DNA from: Anagrus nilaparvatae
Lineage: Eukaryota; Arthropoda; Insecta; Hymenoptera; Mymaridae
Reading direction: 5' to 3'
Length of the DNA: 64,000 nucleotides
Assembly (NCBI GenBank): GCA_022575985.1
Contig: JAKSXM010000014.1
Span: 28,830,001 to 28,894,000, forward strand
Positions 24,649 to 37,588 of the stretch are shown here, one piece after another. Numbering within the stretch: position 1 is the stretch's first letter; every line of letters begins with the position of its first letter. Position numbers and translations under genes: made by a program. The notes under the pieces were generated by a model. The model searched no databases. It had not been told where the DNA came from and saw only the letters and a list, made by a program, of their open reading frames with translations.

Positions 24649-25522
24649 CAAAAAAATAATACCTATACCCTAATTAACAAAACCAAAATTAACAGTGATA
24701 TATTAAAAAAAAATAATTTACAACAAAAATTATATGTTATGTGTATAAAATTAAGTAATTTAAATAATATTGTATATAATACTAAATTTAAAATTACCAT
24801 TTATATAGTATTGAAAAATCATTTTTCTTGCGAGAAAAATTTTTTTGTATGTTTGGAATTTAAAAAAGCAAAATTGACGCACAAAATTTTAGGGCTAATT
24901 TTATCCACACCATCTTTTGAATATGCTCATTTTTATCTTCTTTCCGACTTAATAAAAAAAAATTGTTTACGGCTCTTGGTCATAAAAAATAATGTCCTAA
25001 ATCGCAGTTCATCTTATCCTCAGTCTTACCTCGGTAATTTATACACGATTTGAACCATTCTTTGGTTTCTAATATACTATTTTACGACCATTACTATATA
25101 AAATTTGTCAATATTTTAGTTCATTCATAATTAATTAGTATATAAAAGCTCTTCTTTTCTCGCTTTTTAGCGTTCAAAAATTTTATATTTTAAACCCATT
25201 CCTTTGTAAAAGCCTGCGAGAAGGATTGAGTAAAATAAATGAACTTATAGATCAATTTTTATTTTTCATTAACTTTCGAAACCGAGTTCAAAACTTAAAT
25301 AAATTTAGAAATTATTTATAAAATAATCTGCTTAAAAAAATGTGGAAGTAAATTTTAAATTACGATTTGTAACCGCATATATTTCTGAAAAACACTTAAT
25401 TCCTATAAGATTTTTCACCACCAGAACTTCATGAAGTTCTAGCTATCACTTCATAATATTGTCCGCATAGTTGAAATTTTTCGATTATTACATTGAGTTA
25501 TTCGAAAAACTCTCGGAAAAAC
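24649..25522. other. AT-rich stretch with a dispersed repeat fragment
   Basis: A patch at about 24965-25065 (TCATAAAAAATAATGTCCTA, AAATCGCAGTTCATC, ACGATTTGAACCATTCTTT) resembles 49885-49980, where the same phrases form a small inverted repeat. This looks like two copies of one dispersed repeat. The open frame over it has no protein family resemblance. Confidence 0.5.
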
Positions 25523-25774
25523 TACACACCAAACCTAAAAGAATTTTTTGTTACCCAAAGAAGAATGAATGTTTATTTAATTCTTTAGAGCGGAATTATT
25601 TTGAGGTTAATATTTTTAAAAACAATTATTTTTGTTTTTATTCGGTTCAAAAAGAATTAAATTGAAAATAATTGTTTTTAAAAATATTAACCTCAAAATA
25701 ATTCCGCTCTAAAGAATTAAATAAGTATTCATTCTTCTTTGGGTAACAAAAAATTCTTTTAGGTTTGGTGTGTA
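25523..25774. repeat. Foldback with 110-bp arms and 32-nt loop
   Basis: Arms 25523-25632 and 25665-25774 are reverse complements with about two mismatches and no gaps; outer ends are TACACACCAAACC and GGTTTGGTGTGTA. A TA at each outer edge would suit a TA target duplication, but the palindrome itself explains it. Transcribed, it would fold into a long hairpin. No ORF of note. Confidence 0.9.
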
Positions 25775-27587
25775 TCAAATATTAATTTTTAATTAATTTT
25801 ATCTTCGCTTTTAACGGCCAGATAGTTTTATATCAATATTTTTAAAATTAAACTGAAAAATTATCAGATTCATAAAAGCTTATGCAAAAAAGAATCGAAA
25901 TTCGTATGCGAATAAACTGAATTACACTACATAAATTTACATTTTACGTCAAAAATATTATTGATTTATTCGAATTTTAATATTTTCAATATTTTATGTA
26001 CCGAATATAAAAGTATAAAAAATCATGAGTTATTAAATCTTAAAATTACAGTAATAAAGTAAAATATTTATAAAATTTATTTTTTTAACTTCAGTATATA
26101 TAAAAAAGTAGCATATATTTAAATAATAATAATAAAAACTTCAAAGAAACTAGAAAATCAAAAGTGATTGGTTTTCAGGAAGTTTACATGGTTTGATATT
26201 TTTACATTTTTACTGACCGTACATTTTTTACATTTTTATCACATAGTACCTATTTATATGGTCTAGAATATTTTACTTACATTTTGGCGTGTCAATTTAT
26301 AAAGCCAATAAGAAATATTCTGTTAAAAAAGTTTTTAAAAGATGTCAGCAAAAGTTACTTGATATATATAAAAGAATAACTTTTTGTGCAGTAACTCATA
26401 AATTTTTTAGCAGTTGACTTAAATCGATTTTTTATATAATTAATTAAAATTTAATGCTTTTTTTAATACCCCAATAAAAAGTTTCAAGTTTTATTTATTT
26501 AATTAAAGACTTATAAAATTTTAATGCTTTCTTGGATATTTTAAGTACTTTAATTAAGTACTCTAATTTTTAATTAATTAATTTAAAAATAATTAAATAG
26601 AAGTGATTATAATTTCAGGTACCCTGTAATGCTACATACTAATTTAAATATAGTTGTTCCTTTTTGAAATTGAGTACCCTAACAAAGTAAAAGGATGTGG
26701 ATGGTGTAAGAAATATTTATTCGTATAAAAACATAAGTAAAAATTAAATAAACATATTATAAAACAGAAACACTTGTGAAAAATTAAAAAAAAATATAAT
26801 TTCAGGTTATTAAGAAAATTTTGAAAAATTAAATCTTAAACGTTTAAAAACACCAAAAATGAATATCTAAAACCAAAAATAATAAAATGGCAAAACGAAA
26901 AATATCTGACGTCTATGTAATTTCCAGAATATATTTCTTAATCTTTAGATTGATTTTGTAATAAGCGTAATATCTTTATAGATGTTAAAAAGCTTGCATA
27001 TATTGTTTCAAACTACAAAAATATAATAAATTAAAATTTTTTTAAAAATAAATTATGGATAATTGATTGATTTGCTTATTCTTTGAATAATCGATATGGT
27101 ATAATATTTTCTCGCAAAAGAAATGTTGCTTGTAGTATATATAAAGTAGTGCGAAAAAAATATAGTGTTATATCCATAGCAAAATAAATTGAATTTATAA
27201 ATGTAGAAAATTTAGAACATTTAAATATTTGCGTTTGGTTTATCCGTTGGGAACTGGCTTCTCGGATCCTTACTCGATCCGAGGAAATTTGACATTGAGC
27301 GTCTGGGTAAATGTAACACTATTAGCATATATTGTAGGAAAAAAATATAATTAATTCTATTATAAAAAATAAAATTAAAAAAGTGTTTTCGATCCGCTAG
27401 GAAGAAAAATTTTCTCTACATTTGGAACACCTACTTCGGAATACCTTCTTACTTGAAGATTTAATGTCTGACGAAAATTTCATAACTATACTTCTATGGA
27501 AAATTTATTAAACAAATAATGCATCGGAATTCAAAAGGCTTAGTTATAATAATTATAAAATATATTTAATTATAATACAGACTTATA
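25775..27587. other. AT-rich stretch without recognised genes
   Basis: Dense stops in all frames and no recognisable motifs, repeats or RNA genes seen. A GC-richer patch at 27235-27310 (TGGCTTCTCGGATCC) was checked and gave nothing. Confidence 0.5.
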
Positions 27588-27941
27588 CACTGAAAGAAGC
27601 TATCATTGGCGCTGGCGGTGACTCGAGTTTCTGTAAAAACCGGTGACGCTAGTCATCGTAATATCTTGTTACGGTAACAGAGAATCGACGTTACTTAAAA
27701 ATATATTTTTTTTAGCAGACGACGTTTTAGTAAGCAACGTAAATAAGATCAGACTTAGCAAGAAGACTTTTAATTAATTAATTAATTGCTTAATTAATGA
27801 AATATATTTATTTACTGGTTAAAAATTTTCATATTTTAAACTTATAATATAAAACAATTAATTTTAATAAATAAAAGGTACATATATTGTGTGGTGCATA
27901 TATCAATATAATTTTAGCGCCAGTGATAGCTTCTTTCAGTG
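27588..27941. mobile_element. MITE, 354 bp, 27-bp terminal inverted repeats, TA target
   Basis: Starts CACTGAAAGAAGCTATCATT-GGCGCT and ends with the near-perfect reverse complement (one or two mismatches). TA dinucleotides flank both ends (27586-27587 and 27942-27943), as for Tc1/mariner-type elements. No coding capacity. The interior has GC-richer segments and a GTTACGGTAAC palindrome. Confidence 0.85.
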
Positions 27942-27943
27942 TA

Positions 27944-30900
27944 TGTAAAATGTTAATATCAGAGCTTATATAGCCTTATGAATTTATTTCACTTGCGAGA
28001 AAAATTTTAATTCAAAATTGTATAAAAAGTTGATAGGTCAAGAAACAAGGTTACAGAGATATTTTGAATATCGTCAGAGTTCTGCCTTTCTAGACGCAGA
28101 AGTCCCATTTGCATGAACATAGAGTAACTGGTATGTTTTTTCAACTAAATAATCTTATCTATAACCATGTTATGCAATTTGGTGTACCAAATGTACAACG
28201 AATTCTCCTTGTTACTATTATAGTATTGAAATAAGGTTGTATGAAATAAAATTTTATTAAATTATACATAATTTTTCATCTTTTCACATATAAAATAAAA
28301 ACTCTTTTACAAAAAAAGAAAATGGTATAAATTACTTCAAAGAGAATCATTTATCAACATATATTTTACATACGTTCATATTGAATAATGCACTATAAAA
28401 AAATTTTTTTATAGTTTTCCTTCCTTCCCCCTCTTTTTTTATTTAAAGAAATTGAAATACTTTTTATACAATAGATCTTTTTGAGTCTTATTATATTTAC
28501 ATATTTCTTTTACATGAACCAAAAAAAAATTTTTTTTTTTAAGTATAATATGCTAATACATATTATTGATTGAGAACATAAAAAAATGAGTAAGTACTTT
28601 TTTTAAGATATAAGGGATAATAATAGTACAGAATATTTTTTTTTGGTAAAAATAAAAATTTTTATTATTTTCTATTAAATCATTGACCAGAAAAAAAGGC
28701 AAAAAAAAATATAAGTACAAATAATATAAGAAACAGAAAGATCTTTTTTGGTTTAAGTTGTATATAACTATATAGTTATATATATATATAACAGAAGAGG
28801 GGAAATTAAATCGGTTGAAATCAGCTTAACGTAACTGTTGGCATTTTAAGCTGCGAACTAAAATGATTATCAGGTTTTCTCATTCCTCTTATATATAGTA
28901 TATATACAACCTAGTTGTTATCATCCTTTGATTAATTGCAATGCAATATGACGTTATACATCCCATAGGATTATAATTTTTCTTTCTCTCTTTCTCTTTC
29001 ATTATATATATATATATATATATATATATACTATTTTAAAAATTTATATATATTTGCTTATGAATATGAAAACAAGAAATCATAAAAGTCAAATCCTTTT
29101 TTTTTTATAGATAAACTTAAATTTTTTGTGAATTTCGTATAAATTTTTATGAAATAAATCTTTATGTCTGAATTAATATATATTTTTAATTACTTTTCAA
29201 GATTTTTTAATAATATAATACCCAATGTACGCTTTTTATATCTAGAACAAAATGTATGGTAATAATTTATTTTAAATTTATTGTCATATAATTTTGCTCC
29301 ACAAACAGGATATTTATGATATACCAAATCAGTATTATTCTTCAGTTATTTAGAAGACTATGGTAATTGTTATCATTATTTTCTGGTTAAGATCACCTTA
29401 AAAATAGTTATTTATTTTTATTTAAAAGTCTTTAAATGTTGCTCTCCATTTTCAATGATACTCTTGATCTAAATCCAATTTTTCAACTGATTTTAACAAT
29501 AATCAAAATCTGAAACTTTTCCTTTTTCCTTTTTGCACTGAAAATTTTCTGGCAACTGTGAAAAAGGTAAATTTTATGTAATTTTTGTTAACTGGGATGT
29601 GTGGCATTGTTTTTTTTCTCTCATCGATAAAATACAATTTTTCTTTTCCAATTGGGAGAAAAAAGGGTTTTTGACCTGCTAGGAAGAAATAATATATTTA
29701 AAATTTCGTTTTTAAAAAAATTTGATTTAAAAACTGCATCAATTGACCTTTTAATTACTTTCTATTTGCCTGAAAAAAGATATTTATAGGTTAGAATATT
29801 AGCAACTTAGTTTTCTGCGTCAGTTAATTCGAAAATAACATCTGCAATAGCTATGTATTCCGGCTTTGCCATTTTAATTGATAAATTCGAATTAATTTTT
29901 GTTAGATTAAATGTATAATAACTTTACTAAATGTAAATTTTGAGCTGTTGTATATTTGAACTGAAGCAGTAAATCAGTTAAACACATTTAGTTTAATATG
30001 TTCTATAATTCATATTATAATATCATTAAAACTAAAAATTTTTTTCTAATTAAAAACTACCTGGAAACTACTTTATTAAATTATTTACTATAAATAATTG
30101 AATTTTATTTATATACATTGAACTGGCAGTGTTTGTAAAAAATGGCTTTCGTTTTAGATCACTGGGTGAAATTAGCTGTCATTTATCAAAAAAATAAAAT
30201 TTTTAAGGCCTAGGGCAGAAACTTCGTTTAGTGTTGTTTTTATTACGAATATCCATTGCAGGAAGGAGGACAGAAATGCACTTGTCCTTATTCCTCAAAA
30301 GAATTTTAGCAACGATGCAACAAAATTTTTGTCTTAGGATTAAGCTCATTTCACTGCCTTCAAAGGTTGTCACAAGTTTTTTTTTTGGTAAAAGACTAAT
30401 TTCATCTGGTAACCAAAAATCTAAGTAAATTTTTAAAATAATTGCCTGGCTAGATGCATATTACATGGATACCATAAGGTTTAAAAAAAATTTTATTTTC
30501 TGATAGTTTTAATTTATTACTGTTTATAATATCGTCTTACAGCAAAAAATTTTATTAATTAATAATTCAACAGTTACAAAGCTTTCGAAATATTAAGCAA
30601 AAATTATAATTATGGTGTTGCCATTTCCATATAAAGTTAATTCTCCAATTATTTTCAGTTTTGACCTAAACTAAATCAACTGTTACAATATTAATTTTCA
30701 AAAATTTTTTCCAATATTACAAAAAAGATTTATTTTTTTAATCTTTAACAATATTTTATAAGTAGCAATTACTTATATTTTGAAATTTATTAGAGTCATA
30801 CTCACGATACCATCTAAAGAAAGAAAAAAAAAAAATATATGAAAGGTCAAAAAAAGCTTAGAAGCTATATATATAAGCTGTAAAATATCATTGGGATTTA

Positions 30901-32823
30901 TATTTGATGGTGTAATAATAAAAAGTAATAATATTAGAGAGGGTAAAAAAATAGATATCTTGAGAAATAATGATTAAAGTATTAAAAACTTTGATATAAG
31001 CTCTTTAGTCAAATAAAAGGCTTATTTATTTATTAGACACTTTTATATATACTTTTTTTATTTATGATTGAAAAAAGTATAAATTTTTTGATAGAAAATA
31101 GAAAATTCGATCATCGATATAAATTTATATATATCTATAGGGAATACCAAGTGTTTTAAGATACATAAAAAAGGAAAAAAAAAATGAAATTTTGAAAGGA
31201 CACTATTGAGTTGACAATAAGTAGCCAAGAGCCAATATTTTTTAACATAGAAACGTTTAGTAAGAAAAAGGACTCGATTGACAATACCCTAAAGCAATAT
31301 CTTTTATATATCCATTAAATTTCAATAGACATGTTACTTTAACTTGAAATATTATTTATTTTAAATTGAAAAAAGTGTTAATACCAAAAATAATAATAAT
31401 AATAATCTTAGATGATGATTAAAAAAAAAAGAAAGTTTTAGTATTAAATAAAGTTGAAAATTATTATTAAGTTAATATTATATTGGTTGACCGAGAGGGG
31501 TTTTGATACACAAGCTCTAGATATAATCTGTGTCTGATCAGCTTACACGTTATATACATAGATAGTAGTAGTATTCGAGAGAAAAGCTACGATGCGAATG
31601 CCCAGGATCTAAATGAAAGAGGCTCAAATTTATTCTACCGTAAAATAACATTGTCACGGAAGCCGCAAAAGGTACTGGACCACAAACTTCTAACTAGATC
31701 CAAATCTGAATTATTGTTATTATTTTAACTAAAAAAAAAACATTTTTTTTTATTAAATAATCTCTTTTTTCTTTATTTATTGTTTTTAAAAATATGTAAA
31801 ATTTAATTTTAATGAAAATTTGGTAGGTTATAAGCTTATTTACTTTATAAATGATTAATAAGATTATAATTACTTTACATTTAGGGCTAGTATTTATTTT
31901 TCTAATTTCTTAATATATGTACACTAGGAGGGTCGTACTAAATCTAAATAGGGGGTAGTTATATATATGTGTATGTGGTAAAAATATAAAATATCTAATC
32001 TAAAATTTTAATAAGTACAAAAAGTCTTTCAATATGTTAGATTTTTATTTATTCATAGAATTATTTGTTAGATAAGTATTTTTTTAAATTTATATATGAA
32101 GAAAAAATTTTTAAGTTAATAAACTTTTTTTTTTTTTTGTTATCATATTTAGAAAAGTAAGAATTATGACTTTACAGTATTGTTTTAAAAGCATGGTATA
32201 TAACTGTATAAAAGAAAGGGTTGATAATAAATCAAATTTAAATGAGAACTTACAATCTGGGATTCAACACCATTAAACACAAAATATTTCATTTTATATA
32301 TATCTTTATTCTCTTTAGATTCATCCATAAAATGTGTATCTAAATGTATACGATACATATTTAGTTAGATATTATTTATATGCACTATAAACAAAAATAC
32401 ATTATTAAAACTTAAGCTAATTTACTGTTGTCTGTAAACTTTCAATTATTATTTTATTTTTAGATAAAATGTTGTAAGTGATTTTTTAATAAAAGAATTT
32501 TTTTTTTTACTTCGATAGGTTACCTTAATATTTGTTTGTACTACTTGAAATTACTGTGCGACGATAAGTAGTAGAAAATTTTATTCGATTTTATTTATAA
32601 TGTGAAGAAGAAAGCTTATATATTGAAAATTTAAATTAATTAAATTATTTTTTGAAAACGTGCATGCTATCTAGGGTTAAGTTGGGCTATGGAATCTGGA
32701 AAATGGTCCTAAATTTTTTTAAAATAAAAAATAACCAAAATCTACATGCTATTTTTTAGCTTTTTATATAGGTACGAATTTCAATTTTTGGTAGCCACTT
32801 TTATATTTTTGGTAATTATTAAA
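27944..32823. other. AT-rich gene-poor stretch; TA microsatellite and two orphan open frames
   Basis: A (TA)n run lies at 29003-29030 and a shorter one near 28775-28790. Two frames look more protein-like than their surroundings but lack an ATG and any family match. One is minus strand about 30455-30208 (it includes LPDEISLLPKKK and ILRQKFCCIVAKIL). The other is plus strand about 31515-31730 (it includes SYDANAQDLNERGSNLFYRK). They may be single exons or decayed fragments; neither is called as a gene. Confidence 0.4.
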
Positions 32824-34215
32824 TGGGTAGATTTAAATGAAGTGAGTGCGACTTACATGGTCGGGTCTTCAAAACTGCCCCAAAGTGTTTTTTCCTGAAA
32901 GTACTACCAAAAATAAGTAACCAGCTCAATTTTTAGCCTCCCAGAGCGAAACCTCGATTTTTGGCAGCCATTTTAGTGTTTTTGACTGTCGTAAAAAAAG
33001 TAAGAAAAATGAGTCATAATTTTTTTTATTATTGCTATAAAAAACTCACATTAGCATGAAAAATTTTTTCCTTTTAAGTCCAGATAGGAAATTTCCCTGG
33101 CTATCCGATTCCGGGGTCAAAAATTTTTTTTGAGTTGCGCATGCGCGAGGAATCGCTAATATAGGCTGTTTTTTTTCAAAAGTCGATTTCTCAAATGCCT
33201 ATTAGTGAAAAATCTTGTAACCAGGCTTAAAATTTTCCTTAAACCTTATATTTTTTGGCAAAAAAAACATTTCGATGGGACACTGCTTTCTGGGAGCTCT
33301 AGATAAAAATATAGCAGCTTTCAAAACCTCATTTTTTACAAATTTCAAATTTCCCGCCAAGTCACGTGACCAATCAAAAATCTGACCAAAAATTTGGATT
33401 CCGCGGGAAATTTTACATAAGGATATATCTTTTCATGTTTTTAAGAGCGTTTATGTTAAAGCAGCGAAATTTTAAATTGAAAGATTATAATATCTCATTT
33501 ATTAAGGAATTTTTTTATTTTTTAAATTATTCCAAATTATTCAAAATTATTCAGAAAATTCTTTATTATTTCACTGTTTTTCGCCGCTTTAACATAAACG
33601 CTCTTAAAAACATGAAAAGATATATCCTTATGTAAAATTTCCCGCGGAATCCAAATTTTTGGTCAGATTTCGTGACTTGGCGGGAAATTTGAAATTTGTA
33701 AAAAATGAGGTTTTGAAAGCTGCTATATTTTTATCTAGAGCTCCCAAAAAGCAGTGTCCCATCGAAATGTTTTTTTTTGCCAAAAAATATAAGGTTTAAG
33801 GAAAATTTTAAGCCTGGTTACAAGATTTTTCATTAATAGGCATTTAAGAAATCGACTTTTGAAAAAAAACAGCCTATCTTAGCGATTCCTCGCGCATGCG
33901 CAACTCAAAAAAAATATTTTGACCCCGGAATCGGATAGCCAGGGAAATTTCCTATCTGTACCTAAAAGGAAAAAATTTTTCATGCTAATGTGAGTTTTTT
34001 ATAGCAATAATAAAAAAAATTATGACTCATTTTTCTTACTTTTTTTACGACAGTCAAAAACACTAAAATGGCTGCCAAAAATCGAGATTTCGCTCTGGGA
34101 GGCTAAAAATTGGGCTGGTTACTTTTTTTTTGTAGTACTTTCAGAAAAAAATACTTTGGGGCAGTTTTGAAGACCCGACCATGTAAGTCGCACTCACTTC
34201 ATTTAAATCTACCCA
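32824..34215. repeat. Giant inverted repeat, about 650-bp arms, roughly 100-bp spacer
   Basis: The left arm begins TGGGTAGATTTAAATGAAGT and the right arm ends with its reverse complement. The similarity continues inward through AGACCCGACCATGTAAGTCG, the GCGCATGCGC palindrome and CCCGCGGAATCC to about 33475/33576. Differences are scattered single bases and small indels. No ORF of substance. An RNA from either strand would form one long duplex. It could be a foldback transposon, an inverted duplication or an assembly artefact. Confidence 0.9.
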
Positions 34216-36175
34216 AATAAAAAAGCTAATTTTTCTTATTTTTTCAGTAAAACACTCATTTACCAAAAAAAAATATTTTATTCTTTGGTTTGAATAGGTA
34301 ATTTTTCGACAAATTCGAATTCATCCTAAAAAATTATTACTTGACGTAAATTTTCACCATCGAAATTTTCTTTCTACAGACGCCAGAAATTCCATACTTA
34401 CATTAAATATCCAGAGGAATTTAAATCTAAAGTCAGACTTTTTTAGCTTACGTGACTAAGTGATCCATATTTGAAAATTTGAAAAATTAATAATTAGAGA
34501 AAAATCACTTTATGGTCCAGTGCTTATAAATTAGAAATGCAATTGAAAATCTTTTTTCCCAAAAAAAGTAATTAAAAAAAAAATTTTTGATGACTTGTTA
34601 GAAGAAAAATTATGAGAATATTTTCTAAATTCAAATTGAATTTTTGGAAAAGAATGAAATTTAACCAAAAATTAAGAAATTACTCGAAAATAATTGCCGA
34701 AAAATGAAAATGGTTACCAAAAATCGAATTTTTCACCTATCATTCCAGTCAAATTATGGAGGGAGCGAGGATTCGGAACATAAGATGAGAAAAGGTTTAC
34801 TTCGGATTCCTTGGGTCACTGATTCCGAAAATGGTGTACCCTTAAGTAAACAAAACCTACCCCTTTTTAAGGATGGTTTTGCAATATTCATAAGCTGTAA
34901 AGATATTTATAAGGGATGATTTTACTACATTCGCAAATCATGATAAAATTTTGCCATTGTTACGTTTTTTGGGTCACTATGATCTCGAAATTTGGTATCA
35001 TTAACGTAAAATATTCTAAAGATACCCTTATATTAGTAAAAAAGACTCCTCATTAGGGAAAATTATTCAATATTCGCAGGCTCTAAGAATTTTTTTTTTA
35101 ACGCAAGAACCTAAAATTTAGACCTAAAATTTGAGATTAGCAACCTGAAAAATTTACTACAGGCAAAATTTTGTTATGATTTGCGAATATAGAAAAATCT
35201 TCCCTAATAAATATCCTTAAAGCTTATGAATATTGAGAATATAGAAAAACCAGCTGTAATAAGGGGTGCTATGTAATAGACTAAATCTCAATACAGTCTG
35301 AATATTGTAAAAATACCCTGAATGAGGGATACTTTTGCTAATTTAAAGGCATTAGACATTTTTCGTATTTCGGTTTTCGAAAACAGCCTTCCCAAAAAGT
35401 CTTAGTAGATCTATTCTCATCTTGATTACCTAAAATAATCCCAAAACTATGATTTGTAAAGAATGGTGAAGGGATTAATTGTTAGGTATATTTTCTGAAA
35501 AAATATTTCGGGATTACGTAAGCCTTTAGTCTAGTAGACATTAAATTGCTCATTTTCAATATGATTTTTTGACAAATTTATAGCTAAAGCATTTGTATTA
35601 TCGAGAAAAAATTTTTTGCAAATTTTATATTTCCTAAATTATATAAAATTTAAAATTATTTTTGTTTAAAAGTTCATTTTATTTAAATTGTGAATACCAA
35701 TTTACTTTCTGTTTAAGCTGAAGCTCAAAAATCATCATTGCAAAATTTATTTTATCAAAAAGTTATTTATAAATTATATATTAACTTATTATAAAAAATA
35801 TTTTTATTTGTAATATTTTATCTATGTATTTGAGAAATAAAATGTACATGAAAATAATTTTTCTAAGTACCAAAATAAATATTAAAAATAATTTATTATA
35901 ACAGCTTCCATATATTTATAGCAGGGGAATTTTTCATTATTATTATTGCTTATAAGCATATATAGATATATGTTTATATGAATTTAATTTACGTGATAAC
36001 ATAAGTGATTGAAGAATTATATTAGCATTTTTCATATATAAATTCTATTCAAACCTATCCTTCATAATAATTTTTTTTTCTTTCTATACGTGATTGTAGC
36101 ATTTAATCAAATATAAAACTAAACAAAAATTTTTGATGTATCACCATTTTTTTCTTTTTTTTTTATAAATATATC
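34216..36175. other. AT-rich stretch with degenerate repeats
   Basis: At 34790-35060 phrases such as TTGGGTCACTGATTCCGAAA and TTTGGGTCACTATGATCTCG recur about 165 bp apart. They resemble the TTGGGTC(G/T)CTGA repeats at 46.2-46.6 kb, so a related old repeat family is likely. No coding sequence recognised. Confidence 0.45.
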
Positions 36176-36322
36176 AGATATTTTTGAGAATTTTTCGACC
36201 AAGAGGGCAAATAATTGAAAAAAGATACAAGTTTTCTTTTACATCTATATTACATATAAAAGAAAACTTGTATCTTTTTTCAATTATTTGCCCTCTTGGT
36301 CGAAAAATTCTCAAAAATATCT
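36176..36322. repeat. Perfect hairpin: 66-bp arms, 15-nt loop
   Basis: 36176-36241 and 36257-36322 are exact reverse complements with no mismatch or gap. The loop is CATCTATATTACATA. The arm includes TCGACCAAGAGGGCAAATAA. A precursor this compact resembles a long miRNA or short hairpin-siRNA locus in form, though perfect pairing is more typical of a very young foldback. Expression unknown. Confidence 0.95.
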
Positions 36323-36702
36323 AATTTAAAAAAAATAATGGGCGAAAAAGTCAACTATATTAATTATATAAATATATCACTTAAAATTATAAATACATAT
36401 TTATAAATATTTATAAATTAAGTAATTAGTTAAATAATTTTAACGTATAATTTTTTGTATAAGTTTTAGGTATTTTTTTGCAAGTTTCTTAAAATTTCTG
36501 ATTCAATTTATTTTTTAGAAATATTTTTGCCTAAGAGTACTTGACTATCTCAAAATCAATGTAGTTTTTGTAAAAACTTGGTCATGTGTTGCAGTAATTT
36601 TTATGTAGAGCAATTATAGGGCCTATCGAAAAATCGAGCCTCTGTGGTGCAATATGAAGCGTAATGTAAATAGAATTCTATTAATTTAGCTTTCAATTGA
36701 CG

Positions 36703-37326
36703 TTACTTGCGTCTTTCACGAAATACATCTATATTAAGTATCAAACGAAAACTTTTCAGTTCCTTCACAGCTGGAATATTGATGCCAATACCATCTTCGC
36801 CAATCTTTTGTGAGCTCAAGTAGGCTACGGCAAAATTTAAGTTATTACAGATAACCTCACGGAATTTAAAGCCATGATTCTATGTATTTGTGATAAGTTG
36901 TACAACATTGTAAATTTTTTCTGATGTAGATACAGAGAACCCTGCAAAATTGGAATTAATATTATGTATAAGAGAATCCCTGAAGATCTCTTTTAAGACT
37001 GTGTAATAAGCGTAATTTAATTCGCACCGAACATCCACTTTGTTGTTTTTTCATACATCACTGATATGCTCATGATAAAATTTGCTGATTCATATGGGGA
37101 TTCTATTTCATATGAAAGTATAACAAGTTCAACAAGAAAAGTGACGTTTTTTGATTTTAAGTACTGCTTTCACAGTAGCTTAATGTTTGCTAGTAAGAAG
37201 TTAAATTTCCTCGTTAATCCAGAGTTGTTTAATTTTATGAAGATTTACTGTTCTTGGAGGAACTAACTGGTCAGTCACCAGCTAAAGATTATAATTTAGG
37301 CTTACGAATGCCAGTTCTGCATTCAT
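36703..37326 (-). pseudogene. Decayed, unrecognised protein-coding sequence
   Basis: The minus strand reads as a protein-like sequence broken by at least three in-frame stops (one about 15 codons in, one near 37180, one at 36880-36882) and two apparent frameshifts. It starts at an ATG (MNAELAFVSLNYN) and ends FRERRK-stop. Protein-like stretches include VNLHKIKQLWINEE, VELVILSYEIESPYESANF, KEIFRDSLIHNI, FREVICNNLNFAVAYLSSQK and IGINIPAVKELKSF. Base composition is less AT-rich than the flanks. I do not recognise the family. The plus strand shows shorter competing open frames (37066-37266 and about 37250-37440), so orientation is not fully certain. Confidence 0.45.
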
Positions 37327-37588
37327 TTTTGGTTATAGAAAAGCTTAAAGCTCTTCATTCGTAGCCAATCAAAAATTATGACAACCTCTGGTTTGATATT
37401 GTTGAGCTTTCTAAAAGTGAAGCTTTTGCTTAGAGACTTAAAAAATGTTTATGTAATCCGTGATGACATTTTGTATTATTTAATTATTTTTTGGTTGCTT
37501 TTTAATTCATACAAATGTATCATTAAATCTCTGAGTATAGGCTTATGACAAATATTTATGATTCAAAAACCAGTAAGCGAAGACTATT

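Noticed and set aside
24739..25053. 104-codon frame after the hAT element
   Set aside because: I/K/L/F-rich composition typical of AT-rich noise and partly overlapping a dispersed repeat.
37250..37440. Plus-strand open frame (it includes KNYDNLWFDIVELSKSEAFA) as a separate gene
   Set aside because: Short, contains stops, and overlaps the better-supported minus-strand decayed sequence; kept only as doubt about orientation.
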